64,000 nt of DNA from JAABTH01 sp964390725 (GTDB lineage: Bacteria; Bacillota; Dethiobacteria; DTU022). A model generated the notes under the pieces. It made no database searches. It saw only the letters and a list, made by a program, of their open reading frames with translations, and was not told the DNA's origin. The position numbers were made by a program, and so were the translations under genes. Of this stretch, positions 43,401 through 52,675 are shown in pieces; positions within the stretch are counted from its first letter, which is position 1; the number at the start of each line of letters is the position of its first letter. The stretch spans positions 127,440-191,439 of the forward strand of contig CAYMIW010000001.1 of the NCBI GenBank assembly GCA_964390725.1. The letters run 5' to 3'.

Positions 43401-44414
43401 ATGGATAATTTCCCTAAACCGCATGAAGATTATCAACAGTTGCTGGACATGGTTTTTGAGCCGGTTAGAACAAAATTGTTGCTAACAGCCATTGAGCTTA
43501 AAGTGTTTAATCATTTGCACAAGCCTGAAACTGCAGATTCCTTAGCTTGCAAGCTGGGCACCCATCCAGAAAATACAATGTATTTTCTGGATGGGCTTGC
43601 TGCCTGCAGTTTGGTTTCAAAAAGTAAAGGGTTATATATCAACGCTCCATTGGCCCGGGAATTCCTTGTAGAAGGAACAGCTTACTATCTTGGTGATTTT
43701 ATATTATCTTCTTATAAGTGGGTAATTCCGCTTATGGATAACATGTCTGGTTTATTAAAAGATGGGCCTTATAAAGAACATCGGTCGTCTGATCCGGATG
43801 TATGGATTAAGGCTGCAAGAAGTATGGCTAACATGCAAAAAGCCGGACGAGCGCAAATGATCCGGGATGTAATTGTAAATTTACCTGAATTCAAGAGATT
43901 CAGTAAAATGCTTGATTTAGGATGTGGCCCAGGTTTGGTTGGGATCGCTGTAACAGAAGCACACCCTTCTATGCATGGAGTACTTTACGATCAGGCGGCT
44001 GTAATTGAGATTGCCAAGGAATATGTATTCACGCATGGCATGGAAGACAGAATAACACTATTAGCCGGAAATTGCTTAGAAGATGACCTTGGTCAAGACT
44101 ATGATCTGATCATTGCTTCCAATATATTATATATAGCAAAAAACAGCATGCTCTTTATGTTAAAAAAAATCTATGATGCATTGAGGCCTGGTGGTGTACT
44201 AGTTTCTTTTCATGGAGGCTTGTATAATGAAGGAACAGAGCCTTCCAAGCTGGTGCTTAGCTGGTTATCGACAACGATGTCTGAATATAATATGGCCCTT
44301 GATCAAGGTATGATTGCGGAAGCAGCGTTGCAGTCTGGGTTTGGCTCTGTCAGAAGTATATGCGGGGATTATAACACTGATGTTGATATAGCAAGAAAAT
44401 GTAATCGGAGCTGA
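43401..44414 (+). CDS. SAM-dependent methyltransferase in a corrinoid transporter operon
   Basis: A 337-residue protein of the O-methyltransferase type with an N-terminal winged-helix dimerisation domain (about residues 12-95; VRTKLLLTAIELKVFNHL) and a class I Rossmann domain starting at MLDLGCGPGLVGIAV (about 170-184). Relatives include hydroxyneurosporene and acetylserotonin methyltransferases, where the target is a hydroxyl group. It sits between the binding protein and the BtuC-type permease with gaps of 5 and 3 bases, so it is certainly co-expressed. The target is unknown; a corrinoid, a tetrapyrrole or a metal chelator are options. Confidence 0.82.
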   Translation: MDNFPKPHEDYQQLLDMVFEPVRTKLLLTAIELKVFNHLHKPETADSLACKLGTHPENTMYFLDGLAACSLVSKSKGLYINAPLAREFLVEGTAYYLGDFILSSYKWVIPLMDNMSGLLKDGPYKEHRSSDPDVWIKAARSMANMQKAGRAQMIRDVIVNLPEFKRFSKMLDLGCGPGLVGIAVTEAHPSMHGVLYDQAAVIEIAKEYVFTHGMEDRITLLAGNCLEDDLGQDYDLIIASNILYIAKNSMLFMLKKIYDALRPGGVLVSFHGGLYNEGTEPSKLVLSWLSTTMSEYNMALDQGMIAEAALQSGFGSVRSICGDYNTDVDIARKCNRS

Positions 44415-44417
44415 TTC

Positions 44418-45491
44418 ATGACAGATAAAAACCTTTTAAATAACGATAGAAGAGATAGTTTAAAAAATCAATATGTTAAATACACATATCGAAAAGCTAT
44501 CTTAATCATTGTATTAGCTCCGTTGCTGGTGTTTCTCATCGGTGGGGCAGTTTCCATTGGTTCTGCGGAAGTTTCTTGGGGGCAAATATACATAGCAATA
44601 ATGGAACGATTATTCCCCGGCAATTACCAGGCTTCGCGATTGTCTTGGCTGGTAGTATGGGAATTAAGGCTGCCCAGGGTAATAATGGGGCTTCTTGCCG
44701 GATTAGGTTTAGGGATGGCCGGTGGGGTAATGCAAAGTGTGTTGCGAAACCCTTTAGCAGAGCCTTATATCCTTGGGATAGCCTCTTCGGCGGGATTCGG
44801 GGCTTCTCTTGCGATTTTGCTTGGTAAAGGGCTCATTGGTGGCCAATACCTTATAATAACCAATGCTTTTATATTCGCCCTCATATGCTCGGGAATCATA
44901 TTTGCTATATCAAGCGGGAAAAGAGCAAAACCAGATACAGTTATTTTAATTGGTGTTGCTATGAATTTTTTCTTTCAGGCTATGAATACTTTAATGCTCT
45001 ATTTTGCTGATCCGGATGCTGTAAAGACAGCTATGTTCTGGATGGTTGGTGATCTAGGCAGAGTAACATGGCAAAACATAGCGTTAACAACACCAGTTAT
45101 CCTGCTTTGCTGCACATTTCTATTATGGAAAGCAAATGATATAAACATTCTCGATGCCGGAGATGATTACGCCATTAGTTTGGGAGTCAGAGTTCCTAAA
45201 TTACGTATAACACTTATGATTATTGTTTCCTTGCTTGTTTCCGGGATTGTATGTTTCACCGGTGCTATAGGATTTGTTGGGTTGGTCGCTCCTCATATAT
45301 GCCGTATCTTTATTGGAGGAGATAATAGATTTCTGCTACCTGCGGCCGGCTTGTTAGGCGCCGTTCTGCTTATAACCGCTGATACGGTTGCCAGAACTAT
45401 AATATCACCTGCTATCTTGCCGGTAGGAATAGTAACCACTTTTTTAGGCGTGCCTTTGTTAATATACTTGATCATGCAAAAAAAAGGTTGA
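44418..45491 (+). CDS. btuC: BtuC/FecCD-type ABC permease
   Basis: A 357-residue permease with about ten membrane helices and the FecCD signatures WELRLPRVIMGLLAGLGLGM, GGVMQSVLRNPLAEPYILGI and TGAIGFVGLVAPHICRIFIG. It starts three bases after the methyltransferase stop. It would form the channel for a corrinoid, heme or siderophore delivered by the lipoprotein at 42241. The symbol is given because of the cobalamin riboswitch; substrate is not proven by sequence. Confidence 0.9.
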   Translation: MTDKNLLNNDRRDSLKNQYVKYTYRKAILIIVLAPLLVFLIGGAVSIGSAEVSWGQIYIAIMERLFPGNYQASRLSWLVVWELRLPRVIMGLLAGLGLGMAGGVMQSVLRNPLAEPYILGIASSAGFGASLAILLGKGLIGGQYLIITNAFIFALICSGIIFAISSGKRAKPDTVILIGVAMNFFFQAMNTLMLYFADPDAVKTAMFWMVGDLGRVTWQNIALTTPVILLCCTFLLWKANDINILDAGDDYAISLGVRVPKLRITLMIIVSLLVSGIVCFTGAIGFVGLVAPHICRIFIGGDNRFLLPAAGLLGAVLLITADTVARTIISPAILPVGIVTTFLGVPLLIYLIMQKKG

Positions 45492-45496
45492 TATGA

Positions 45497-46276
45497 ATGA
45501 AATTAAAACTTAAGGATATTGAGTTTACCTATAGCTCTGTACCAGTCTTAAACAAAATAAGCTTTGAGGTTCAAGATACTGAGTTTATTGGTATAATTGG
45601 ACCTAATGGCAGTGGTAAAAGTACGCTTATCAAATGTATCGACCAAATCCTGAAACCCCAGGGAGGTACGATTTTATTAGATGGCGAAACAATAAATAAT
45701 ATAAAAAATAATGATATTGCAAAAGCATTTGCTTATGTGCCGCAGAAAACAGACACTGTCTTTTCTTTAAATGTTTTTGATGCAATTTTAATGGGTCGCA
45801 CGCCTCATTCCGGTTGGCGAAACAATCAATATGATCTCGATATGGTTGAAAAAGTTATAAAAAGAATGAATCTAGAGGACATAGCCCTTAGAGATATTAA
45901 AGAATTGAGTGGTGGGCAGCAGCAAAAGGTTTTGATTGCCAGAGCTATCGCCCAGCAAACTAAAATGTTACTGCTGGATGAACCAGTTTCAAATCTTGAC
46001 ATAAGACATCAACTGGAAGTTATGGATATTCTGGTAGAGTTGGTTAGAGATGAAAAGTTATCATTAATCATGGTAATTCACGACTTAAATTTGGCGTCAC
46101 GGTTCATGAATAGAATTATAATGATGAAAGACGGAAATATCTTTGCTGCAGGAAGTTCTGCTGAAGTATTTTCAGAGACAAATATATCTCAGGTCTATGG
46201 GGTAGATGTAAAAATTATTGAAGAAGAAGGATTTGTGCACATAATCCCCTTTAGAAAAGCGGTTTGCTCATTATGA
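45497..46276 (+). CDS. btuD: BtuD/FecE-type ABC ATPase
   Basis: A 259-residue ABC ATPase with Walker A GPNGSGKST (about residues 36-44), Q-loop YVPQKTDTVF, signature LSGGQQQKV, Walker B MLLLDEPVSNLD and switch His in MVIHDLNLASRF. It pairs with the BtuC-type permease five bases upstream and completes the riboswitch-controlled importer. The final segment VYGVDVKIIEEEGFVHIIP is typical of the FecE/BtuD group. Confidence 0.9.
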   Translation: MKLKLKDIEFTYSSVPVLNKISFEVQDTEFIGIIGPNGSGKSTLIKCIDQILKPQGGTILLDGETINNIKNNDIAKAFAYVPQKTDTVFSLNVFDAILMGRTPHSGWRNNQYDLDMVEKVIKRMNLEDIALRDIKELSGGQQQKVLIARAIAQQTKMLLLDEPVSNLDIRHQLEVMDILVELVRDEKLSLIMVIHDLNLASRFMNRIIMMKDGNIFAAGSSAEVFSETNISQVYGVDVKIIEEEGFVHIIPFRKAVCSL

Positions 46277-46374
46277 TATAAAGTTTTCCTTTGTTATGTG
46301 AGAAGGTGTAGCGCTTCAAAAACGGTTTAACTTTTTAATTACAGATAAAAGCTTAACATATTCCTCGCCACCTA

Positions 46375-46423
46375 TTGACAAAATTATTGTTATCTATTAT
46401 AACAGTTTATATAACACTGTTAT
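46375..46423 (+). promoter_or_regulatory. promoter and palindromic operator of the tetR gene
   Basis: TTGACA (46375-46380) and TATAAC (46398-46403) form a promoter with a 17-base spacer. An exact inverted repeat ATAACAGT-N9-ACTGTTAT (46399-46423) overlaps the -10 box and start site. This is where a TetR repressor would block its own promoter. Confidence 0.75.
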
Positions 46424-46453
46424 GTATCATATTGTTCAAGAGGAGTTACATTT

Positions 46454-47074
46454 GTGCAAAAAGAGATAAGCACTCGAGATAAAGTGTTGTATTTCAGTAA
46501 ACAGGAATTCCTGCAAAGGGGTTTCATTAATGCGTCACTCCGTAATATTGCTACCTCTGCCGGTATGACAACTGGAGCTATTTATACTTATTTTAAGGAT
46601 AAAAATGCTTTGTTCGAAGCAATTGTAGATCCTGTCTGTAATCAAATAGAAAATATATTAGCTCAATTAAGCGAATCTTATTATAAAAATGATGAAATCG
46701 TTAGCTTTATTGATACCCATAAATCGTTAGAGGATTTATATACAATTTATGAATACATTTATAAGAATTTTGATATTTTCAGGTTATTGGTTGTTGGGGC
46801 AGAAGGATCTTCAAAGTCTGGCTTTATTCACACCATTGTTGATCTCGAAGTCAAGCACACTCTCGCGTATTTAGAAGTATTCAGTAAAAAGAAAAAAAGA
46901 GATTACAAGATTAACGTTTCCACCATTCACGCTATTTCGGAGAGTTATATTAACTCACTTCTGGAACCTGTGCGACATAATATGAGCTATGAGGAGGCTG
47001 TTGATAATATAGATTTATTAGTTACTTTCTATACCGGTGGATGGCAGAGTTTTATTAAAAAATTATTTCCCTAA
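46454..47074 (+). CDS. TetR/AcrR-family regulator
   Basis: A 206-residue regulator with an N-terminal helix-turn-helix (about residues 10-55; SLRNIATSAGMTTGAIYTYF) and a helical ligand-binding domain that I cannot assign. GTG 46454 follows AGAGGAG. The perfect inverted repeat in its own promoter suggests autoregulation, and a second palindrome lies just before the following ABC pair, which it probably also controls. The effector may be the transported compound. Confidence 0.88.
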   Translation: MQKEISTRDKVLYFSKQEFLQRGFINASLRNIATSAGMTTGAIYTYFKDKNALFEAIVDPVCNQIENILAQLSESYYKNDEIVSFIDTHKSLEDLYTIYEYIYKNFDIFRLLVVGAEGSSKSGFIHTIVDLEVKHTLAYLEVFSKKKKRDYKINVSTIHAISESYINSLLEPVRHNMSYEEAVDNIDLLVTFYTGGWQSFIKKLFP

Positions 47075-47102
47075 ACAGGCAGGCAATTTTTTTTAATATA
47101 TA

Positions 47103-47120
47103 AGTTAGCTAAAGCTAACT
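47103..47120. promoter_or_regulatory. perfect palindrome before the ABC pair
   Basis: AGTTAGCT-AA-AGCTAACT is an 18-base perfect inverted repeat, 22 bases upstream of the first ABC gene. It differs in sequence from the ATAACAGT repeat in the tetR promoter, so it may bind another regulator, or serve as a weak hairpin in the message. Confidence 0.5.
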
Positions 47121-47141
47121 AAATGAAGTGGAGGAATCTTT

Positions 47142-48917
47142 ATGCACACATTAACAAAACTACAAACTTACATGGATGGAAGGAAAGCTCTCCTTCCGGC
47201 AGCATTATTTTTGTCGGCAATTAGTACTATTGCCGGAATGGTGCCGTATATTCTTATTTGGTTGATCATTCGAGAATTATTTAGTTTGGGGAGAGGGAGC
47301 TTTTCTTCTGATCTTATCGCTTTCTATGCATGGTGGGCAGTGGGGATGGCAATTGCGAGTATTATCCTATACTTTTTAGCTCTTTCAATTTCCCATCTGG
47401 CGGCATTCAGGGTAGAAACCAATATGCGTAGATTTGCAATGCAGAAAATTATTAAGATGCCTCTTGGTTTTTTTAATAACAATACCATTGGACGAATTCG
47501 AAAAATCATTGATGATAATGCTAGTGTTACTCATGGTTTTCTGGCACACCAAATGCCTGATCTTGCTGCATCTATACTGATGCCTATTGCAGTTCTTTTA
47601 TTAATATTTCTTTTTGACTGGCGGCTTGGGCTGGCATGTATGGGTCCAGTCATCTTCTCAGTCTTGATAATGGGTTTTATGATGGGGAAAAAAGGGCGTT
47701 ATTTTATGAATGCCTATATGACTACTCTCGAAGAGATGAATACAGAAGCTGTTGAATATGTAAGAGGAATTCCTGTTGTAAAGGTTTTTCAGCAGACAGT
47801 ATATTCTTTTAAAAATTTCCATAGAAGTATTGTAAATTACAAGGAAATGGTAACCAAATACACTACAATGTGGGAAAAGCCAATGTCTGCATATATAGTT
47901 ATTATCAATAGCTTTGTCTTCTTTCTGGTGCCGATGGCTATCTTGATTATTAATAACTCAGGAGATTATGTATTAACTATTCTTAACCTGTTTTTTTATG
48001 TATTAATTACACCCGTATTATCTCAGAGTATTATGCGGAGCATGTATTTAAATCAAGCCTTTGCACAGGCAAGTGAAGCAGTTAACCGCATCGAAAGCCT
48101 TACTGATGTTAGCCTTCAATTAAGCCCAGTTAACCCAAAACCAATTATAGGTTACAGTATTCGCTTTGCAAATGTTTCTTTTACCTATCCAGAGGCTAGT
48201 AATAAAGCCATTGATAGTATAAGCTTTGAGATCCCGGAAGGAAAAACCACTGCATTGGTCGGAGCTTCAGGAAGTGGTAAAACAACCATTGCCAGGCTGA
48301 TCCCCCGCTTCTGGGATGTTGATGAAGGTGAAATATTCATTGGAAAAGCAAATGTAAAAGAGATTAATCAACAAGAGCTTATGAATCATATTTCTTTTGT
48401 TTTCCAAAATACCCGCTTGTTTAAAACAACACTACTGGATAATATCCGGTATGGTAACACTTCCGCAACACTTGAAGAGGTTGAGCATGTTGTAGACATG
48501 GCTCAATGCCGTGAAATTATCGACAGACTTCCGGAAGGCTTAAATACAAAAATAGGGACTAAAGGGACTTATCTATCCGGAGGTGAACAACAAAGGATTA
48601 TTATTGCCCGAGCAATGCTTAAAAACGCTCCGCTGGTAATCCTTGATGAAGCTACAGCATTTGCCGATCCAGAAAATGAACATTTAATTCAGCAGGCTTT
48701 TAAAAAGCTGACTAAAGGAAAAACAGTAATTATGATTGCCCACCGTTTAACAAGTGTAATTTTTACTGACAATATAATAGTTTTAAGTGAAGGGAGAATT
48801 GTCGAACAGGGTAATCATAATGAATTACTGCAAAAACAAGGCGCTTATGCAAAAATGTGGGATGAGTTTCAACAATCTATAAACTGGAAAATCGGGAAGG
48901 AGGTTCATCATGCTTAA
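47142..48917 (+). CDS. exporter-fold ABC protein, heterodimer subunit 1
   Basis: A 591-residue fused permease-ATPase. Six membrane helices cover residues about 15-300; the ATPase spans about 335-575 with Walker A GASGSGKTT, signature LSGGEQQRI, Walker B LVILDEATAFAD and the His in IAHRLTS. The Asp after the Walker B stretch and the catalytic Glu are conserved. It overlaps the second subunit by eight bases. The fold covers drug exporters and also siderophore importers of the IrtAB/YbtPQ type. Gene context (TetR, ECF transporters, corrinoid importer) favours a role in tetrapyrrole or metallophore handling, direction undetermined. Confidence 0.88.
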   Translation: MHTLTKLQTYMDGRKALLPAALFLSAISTIAGMVPYILIWLIIRELFSLGRGSFSSDLIAFYAWWAVGMAIASIILYFLALSISHLAAFRVETNMRRFAMQKIIKMPLGFFNNNTIGRIRKIIDDNASVTHGFLAHQMPDLAASILMPIAVLLLIFLFDWRLGLACMGPVIFSVLIMGFMMGKKGRYFMNAYMTTLEEMNTEAVEYVRGIPVVKVFQQTVYSFKNFHRSIVNYKEMVTKYTTMWEKPMSAYIVIINSFVFFLVPMAILIINNSGDYVLTILNLFFYVLITPVLSQSIMRSMYLNQAFAQASEAVNRIESLTDVSLQLSPVNPKPIIGYSIRFANVSFTYPEASNKAIDSISFEIPEGKTTALVGASGSGKTTIARLIPRFWDVDEGEIFIGKANVKEINQQELMNHISFVFQNTRLFKTTLLDNIRYGNTSATLEEVEHVVDMAQCREIIDRLPEGLNTKIGTKGTYLSGGEQQRIIIARAMLKNAPLVILDEATAFADPENEHLIQQAFKKLTKGKTVIMIAHRLTSVIFTDNIIVLSEGRIVEQGNHNELLQKQGAYAKMWDEFQQSINWKIGKEVHHA

Positions 48918-50655
48918 AACAATCCAAAAACGATTTGCTTTGTCACATAAAGGAGCGAAAGATTTTATTAGAGGGGTGTTGTTTTCCTCGCTACTCCAAA
49001 TAGCTCTGATGTTTACGGCGATATATATGTTTTCTTTTCTCGATAATTATCTACAAACTGTTTTTGATGCTTCTGCAGCAATTAACAACCGGTTATGGTA
49101 CTATCTTTTACTTGGGATAGCCTTCATGCTGGTCATGTTTGCTGTTGCAATATTTCAATATAGAAACACTTACACTACCGTTTATGAAGAGAGTGCTAAC
49201 CGCAGGATCTCACTGGCTGAAAAGCTCCGAAAATTACCTCTGGCTTTCTTTGGAGAGAAAAACCTTTCGGATCTTACATCAACTATTATGGAGGACAGCA
49301 CTGATCTGGAGCACACCTTCTCTCATGCCGTGCCGCAACTTTTTGCCTCTATTATCGGAATTTCATTAATAGCTTGCGGACTGTTTGTTTATAATTGGCA
49401 GTTATCACTGGCATTGTTCTGGGTCGTTCCGGTAGCAGCGACAGTTATATTATTATCGAAAAAAATCCAACATAAAGAATTTACCAAGGGTTATCAAACT
49501 AAACGTGATGTTAGTGAACAGATACAAGAAGGATTGGAAACAATACAGGAAATTAAATCATACAACCAGGAAGAACCCTATCTGCATAATTTGAATCAGA
49601 CGATTGATAAATACGAAAAACAGCTGATTAAAGGCGAATTATTGGTAGGAACGCTTGTAAACGCTTCACAAGGCATTCTTAAGTTAGGCCTGGCCAGTGT
49701 AATTATTGTCGGGGCAAATTTATTATCGACAGATAGTATTGAACTGTTAACCTATCTTGTTTTCTTAATGGTTGCCTCTCGCATTTATGCTCCAGTGAGC
49801 GAAGTGTTTAACAATCTTGCAGCACTTTTTTACCTCGACGTTCGCATTAATCGTATGAACGAAATGGAAGCTCTGCCTGTTCAACAAGGCAAAAAAGAGT
49901 TTAATCCCGAGAATTATAATATTGTTTTTGATAATGTTTCGTTCTCTTACGAAGAAGGAAAGCAAGTTATCCAGAATGTTTCATTTACAGCAAAACAAGG
50001 TGAAATAACCGCTTTAGTGGGCCCTTCGGGTGGAGGGAAAAGCACCTCAGCAAAGCTGGCGGCCCGCTTTTGGGATGTTGACCAGGGTAGAGTTCTTTTA
50101 GGAGGCTACAATATCAGAGAATTAGATCCTGAAAGCCTCCTCAAGCATTATTCAGTAGTCTTTCAAGATGTAGTTTTGTTCAACACTTCAATTTTAGACA
50201 ATATTCGTATAGGAAAACGCGATGCAACTGACGAGGAAGTATTGCATGCGGCGAAACTTGCGCAGTGCGATGAATTTGCCGGTAAAATGCCTGATTGTTA
50301 CAAAACGGTAATCGGGGAAAATGGAGAAACTCTCTCTGGCGGCGAGCGTCAGCGTATTTCGATTGCCCGGGCGTTGCTAAAAGATGCACCAATCGTTCTG
50401 CTAGATGAAGCTACTGCCTCATTGGATGTGGAAAATGAAACAAAAATCCAATCAGCCATATCCGAGCTGGTTCGTGATAAAACAGTTTTAATCATTGCCC
50501 ACCGTATGCGAACTGTAGCCAATGCAGATAAAATTGTTGTGCTGGAAGAGGGAGCCATTGCTGAAGAAGGTACCCACGACAAGCTGCTTTCTAAAAAGGG
50601 GTCATATGCAAAAATGTGGCATATTCAACAAGAAAGCCTCGGTTGGAGTTTATAA
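48910..50655 (+). CDS. exporter-fold ABC protein, heterodimer subunit 2
   Basis: A 581-residue partner with the same layout: membrane domain (about 20-300) and ATPase (about 335-575) with Walker A GPSGGGKSTS, signature LSGGERQRI, Walker B IVLLDEATASLD and His in IAHRMRT. ATG 48910 lies within the last codons of the first subunit gene after AAGGAGG. Both ATPase sites look competent. It is followed 41 bases later by the ECF S-component genes, so the pair and the ECF module may share one message. Confidence 0.88.
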   Translation: MLKTIQKRFALSHKGAKDFIRGVLFSSLLQIALMFTAIYMFSFLDNYLQTVFDASAAINNRLWYYLLLGIAFMLVMFAVAIFQYRNTYTTVYEESANRRISLAEKLRKLPLAFFGEKNLSDLTSTIMEDSTDLEHTFSHAVPQLFASIIGISLIACGLFVYNWQLSLALFWVVPVAATVILLSKKIQHKEFTKGYQTKRDVSEQIQEGLETIQEIKSYNQEEPYLHNLNQTIDKYEKQLIKGELLVGTLVNASQGILKLGLASVIIVGANLLSTDSIELLTYLVFLMVASRIYAPVSEVFNNLAALFYLDVRINRMNEMEALPVQQGKKEFNPENYNIVFDNVSFSYEEGKQVIQNVSFTAKQGEITALVGPSGGGKSTSAKLAARFWDVDQGRVLLGGYNIRELDPESLLKHYSVVFQDVVLFNTSILDNIRIGKRDATDEEVLHAAKLAQCDEFAGKMPDCYKTVIGENGETLSGGERQRISIARALLKDAPIVLLDEATASLDVENETKIQSAISELVRDKTVLIIAHRMRTVANADKIVVLEEGAIAEEGTHDKLLSKKGSYAKMWHIQQESLGWSL

Positions 50656-50696
50656 AAATTGATCATAAAACTTAAAAATAAATGGAGGGCCTGATT

Positions 50697-51278
50697 ATGG
50701 AAAAGAAAAAATTAGAAACCAAAGATCTTATTACCGTGGGTATTTTTACCGCAATTTATTTCGTGCTGTTTTTTGCTCTTGGCATGCTTGGCTATGTGCC
50801 GATATTTTATATGTTGTTGCCTTTTTTACTGCCAATATTTTGCGGGGTACCTTTTATGCTTTTTCTCACTAAAGTTAAAACTTTCGGTATGGTTACTATT
50901 ATGGGGACCATCCTTGGCGGTCTTATGCTTTTAACGGGGCATACCTATACGCCTCTAATTTCAGGTATTGTATTTGGGCTAATAGCTGATCTAATTTTTA
51001 TGATTGGGCAATATAAAAGTATAAAGCTTTCTATTATTGGGTATGCGGCTTTTAGCATGTGGATCATGGGAATGCTGGTTCCCTTCTGGATTATGAAGGA
51101 TTCCTTTGAAAAAATGATGTTTGACAGCATGGGTGTTGATTATACAAATGCTGTTCTAAGTCTCTTCGCCAAGTTTGCCTGGACATTCCCCATCCTTGCT
51201 ATTGTCGGGGGCATTATCGGTGGTTATTTAGGATTAACTATGCTTAAAAAGCACTTCAAAAAAGCGGGGATAGCTTAA
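50697..51278 (+). CDS. MptD-like ECF transporter S component 1
   Basis: A 193-residue protein with five or six membrane helices, of the MptD/Trep_Strep family of putative ECF substrate-binding subunits. Opening TKDLITVGIFTAIYFVLFFA and the C-terminal LKKHFKKAGIA are shared with its neighbour. ATG 50697 follows GGAGGG at seven bases; the 50682 start in the same frame would take in the ribosome binding site. It should confer ligand specificity to the energising module encoded downstream. The ligand is unknown for this family; a tetrapyrrole or thiol-related compound is inferred only from context. Confidence 0.8.
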   Translation: MEKKKLETKDLITVGIFTAIYFVLFFALGMLGYVPIFYMLLPFLLPIFCGVPFMLFLTKVKTFGMVTIMGTILGGLMLLTGHTYTPLISGIVFGLIADLIFMIGQYKSIKLSIIGYAAFSMWIMGMLVPFWIMKDSFEKMMFDSMGVDYTNAVLSLFAKFAWTFPILAIVGGIIGGYLGLTMLKKHFKKAGIA

Positions 51279-51296
51279 AATCAATGGAGGTTAGTT

Positions 51297-51869
51297 ATGG
51301 GAAAGGATAGATTACAGACAAAAGATCTTATAACCGTAGGTATTTTTACTGCTTTTTATTTCGTAATGTTTTTTGCTGTTGGCATGCTTGGTCATATCCC
51401 TTTTGTATATGTGTTGTTACCCTTTCTATTACCAATGATATGCGGGATACCTTTTATGCTCTTTTTAACAAAGGTTAAGAATTTTGGTATGGTCACTATT
51501 ATGGGTGCTACATGCGGCGCACTAATGTTATTAACAGGGCATACCTTTGTGCCTCTCCTAACTGGTTTTCTTTTTGGGTTGCTGGCGGATCTAATCATAA
51601 AAGCCGGTGGATATCAAAGCAAAAAACTTTCAATAATCAGTTATGGAGTTTTCAGCCTATGGTTGCTTGGAATGCTAGTCCCACTCTGGGTTATGAAAGA
51701 TGCCTACGATAATATGGGGATAGCAGTTTTGAATGCACTAAATACTTCATTTGGTGCAGTTATAATAATCGCAGGTATAGGTATTGCTGCTTTTCTGGGC
51801 GGAATTGCCGGTGCTTTCCTGGGTTTCTATATGCTTAAAAAGCACTTCAAACGTGCTGGAATCGCTTAA
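51297..51869 (+). CDS. MptD-like ECF transporter S component 2 (tandem copy)
   Basis: A 190-residue membrane protein clearly homologous to the preceding gene over its full length: TKDLITVGIFTAFYFVMFFA, LPFLLPMICGIPFMLFLTKV and LKKHFKRAGIA match position for position. The two arose by tandem duplication and have since diverged, presumably to bind related ligands. It starts 18 bases after S component 1, with TGGAGG before ATG 51297. A small CCGTTTC/GAAACGG hairpin lies at 51898-51914 after its stop and may reduce read-through. Confidence 0.8.
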   Translation: MGKDRLQTKDLITVGIFTAFYFVMFFAVGMLGHIPFVYVLLPFLLPMICGIPFMLFLTKVKNFGMVTIMGATCGALMLLTGHTFVPLLTGFLFGLLADLIIKAGGYQSKKLSIISYGVFSLWLLGMLVPLWVMKDAYDNMGIAVLNALNTSFGAVIIIAGIGIAAFLGGIAGAFLGFYMLKKHFKRAGIA

Positions 51870-52072
51870 TTAAGAGCATCTGCTGAAAACTTGAAAACCG
51901 TTTCAGAGAAACGGATGTAAATAAACAGGCAAACAAGAGTGTAATTGCAATAGCTAAGTTTTTACTGAGTTTCCCGCCCTGGGCGCATAAGGAATCCGAT
52001 TCTTAAAGTACGTTATTGTGAAATTCATTATTCATGGTAGCGCTAAATAAATAGAGAAAGAGGTTAAGGTAA

Positions 52073-52675
52073 ATGGAAAATAGAAGCAAATGGTCTGTTA
52101 AAGATGTAGTAACAACTGTTTTACTCAGTTTAATGCTAATTGTTGTGCAATTTGTTATTAATATGTTTGGTATGGTAAATAATTTTGTCAGCATGGTTCT
52201 TTCTGTAGGAATTACCTGCCTTATTTGCGCGCCAATCTATTTTCTACTAGTGCGTCGTGTTCGTAAACGTTTCGTAAGTTTAGTATATATGACTTTGTTG
52301 GGTCTTGTCTTTTTAGTTATGGGTAACTGGTATTTATTGCCTTATTTTATGGTGGTTGGCGTAATTTGCGAGATTATACTATGGAAAAATGGTTCTTATG
52401 ATAATGCAAAAAGAATTACAGTTGCTTGGACTGTGTACAGCGCTCTATATATCGGCGTAAATGTGATACCGCTATGGGTGTTTTGGGACACTTTTGAAAA
52501 TTTTGCCGCAAGTAGCGGTATGAACCCTGAGTATGTTCAATCCTACATCAGCTATTATTCTAATACTGGATGGCTCATTTTTATATTTATATTTACCACT
52601 GCCTGCGGGCTAATTGGTAGCCTAATAGCAAGCAAAATGATGAGTAGGCATTTTGAAAAAGCAGGGATGCTCTAA
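52073..52675 (+). CDS. MptD-like ECF transporter S component 3 (divergent)
   Basis: A 200-residue membrane protein with five or six helices. It shares with the two preceding S components the opening VKDVVTTVLLSLMLIVVQF and the ending SRHFEKAGML, but little else, so it is a diverged family member. It is separated from S component 2 by about 200 bases and abuts directly the EcfT gene, suggesting that it is the S subunit dedicated to the first T/A module. Confidence 0.75.
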   Translation: MENRSKWSVKDVVTTVLLSLMLIVVQFVINMFGMVNNFVSMVLSVGITCLICAPIYFLLVRRVRKRFVSLVYMTLLGLVFLVMGNWYLLPYFMVVGVICEIILWKNGSYDNAKRITVAWTVYSALYIGVNVIPLWVFWDTFENFAASSGMNPEYVQSYISYYSNTGWLIFIFIFTTACGLIGSLIASKMMSRHFEKAGML

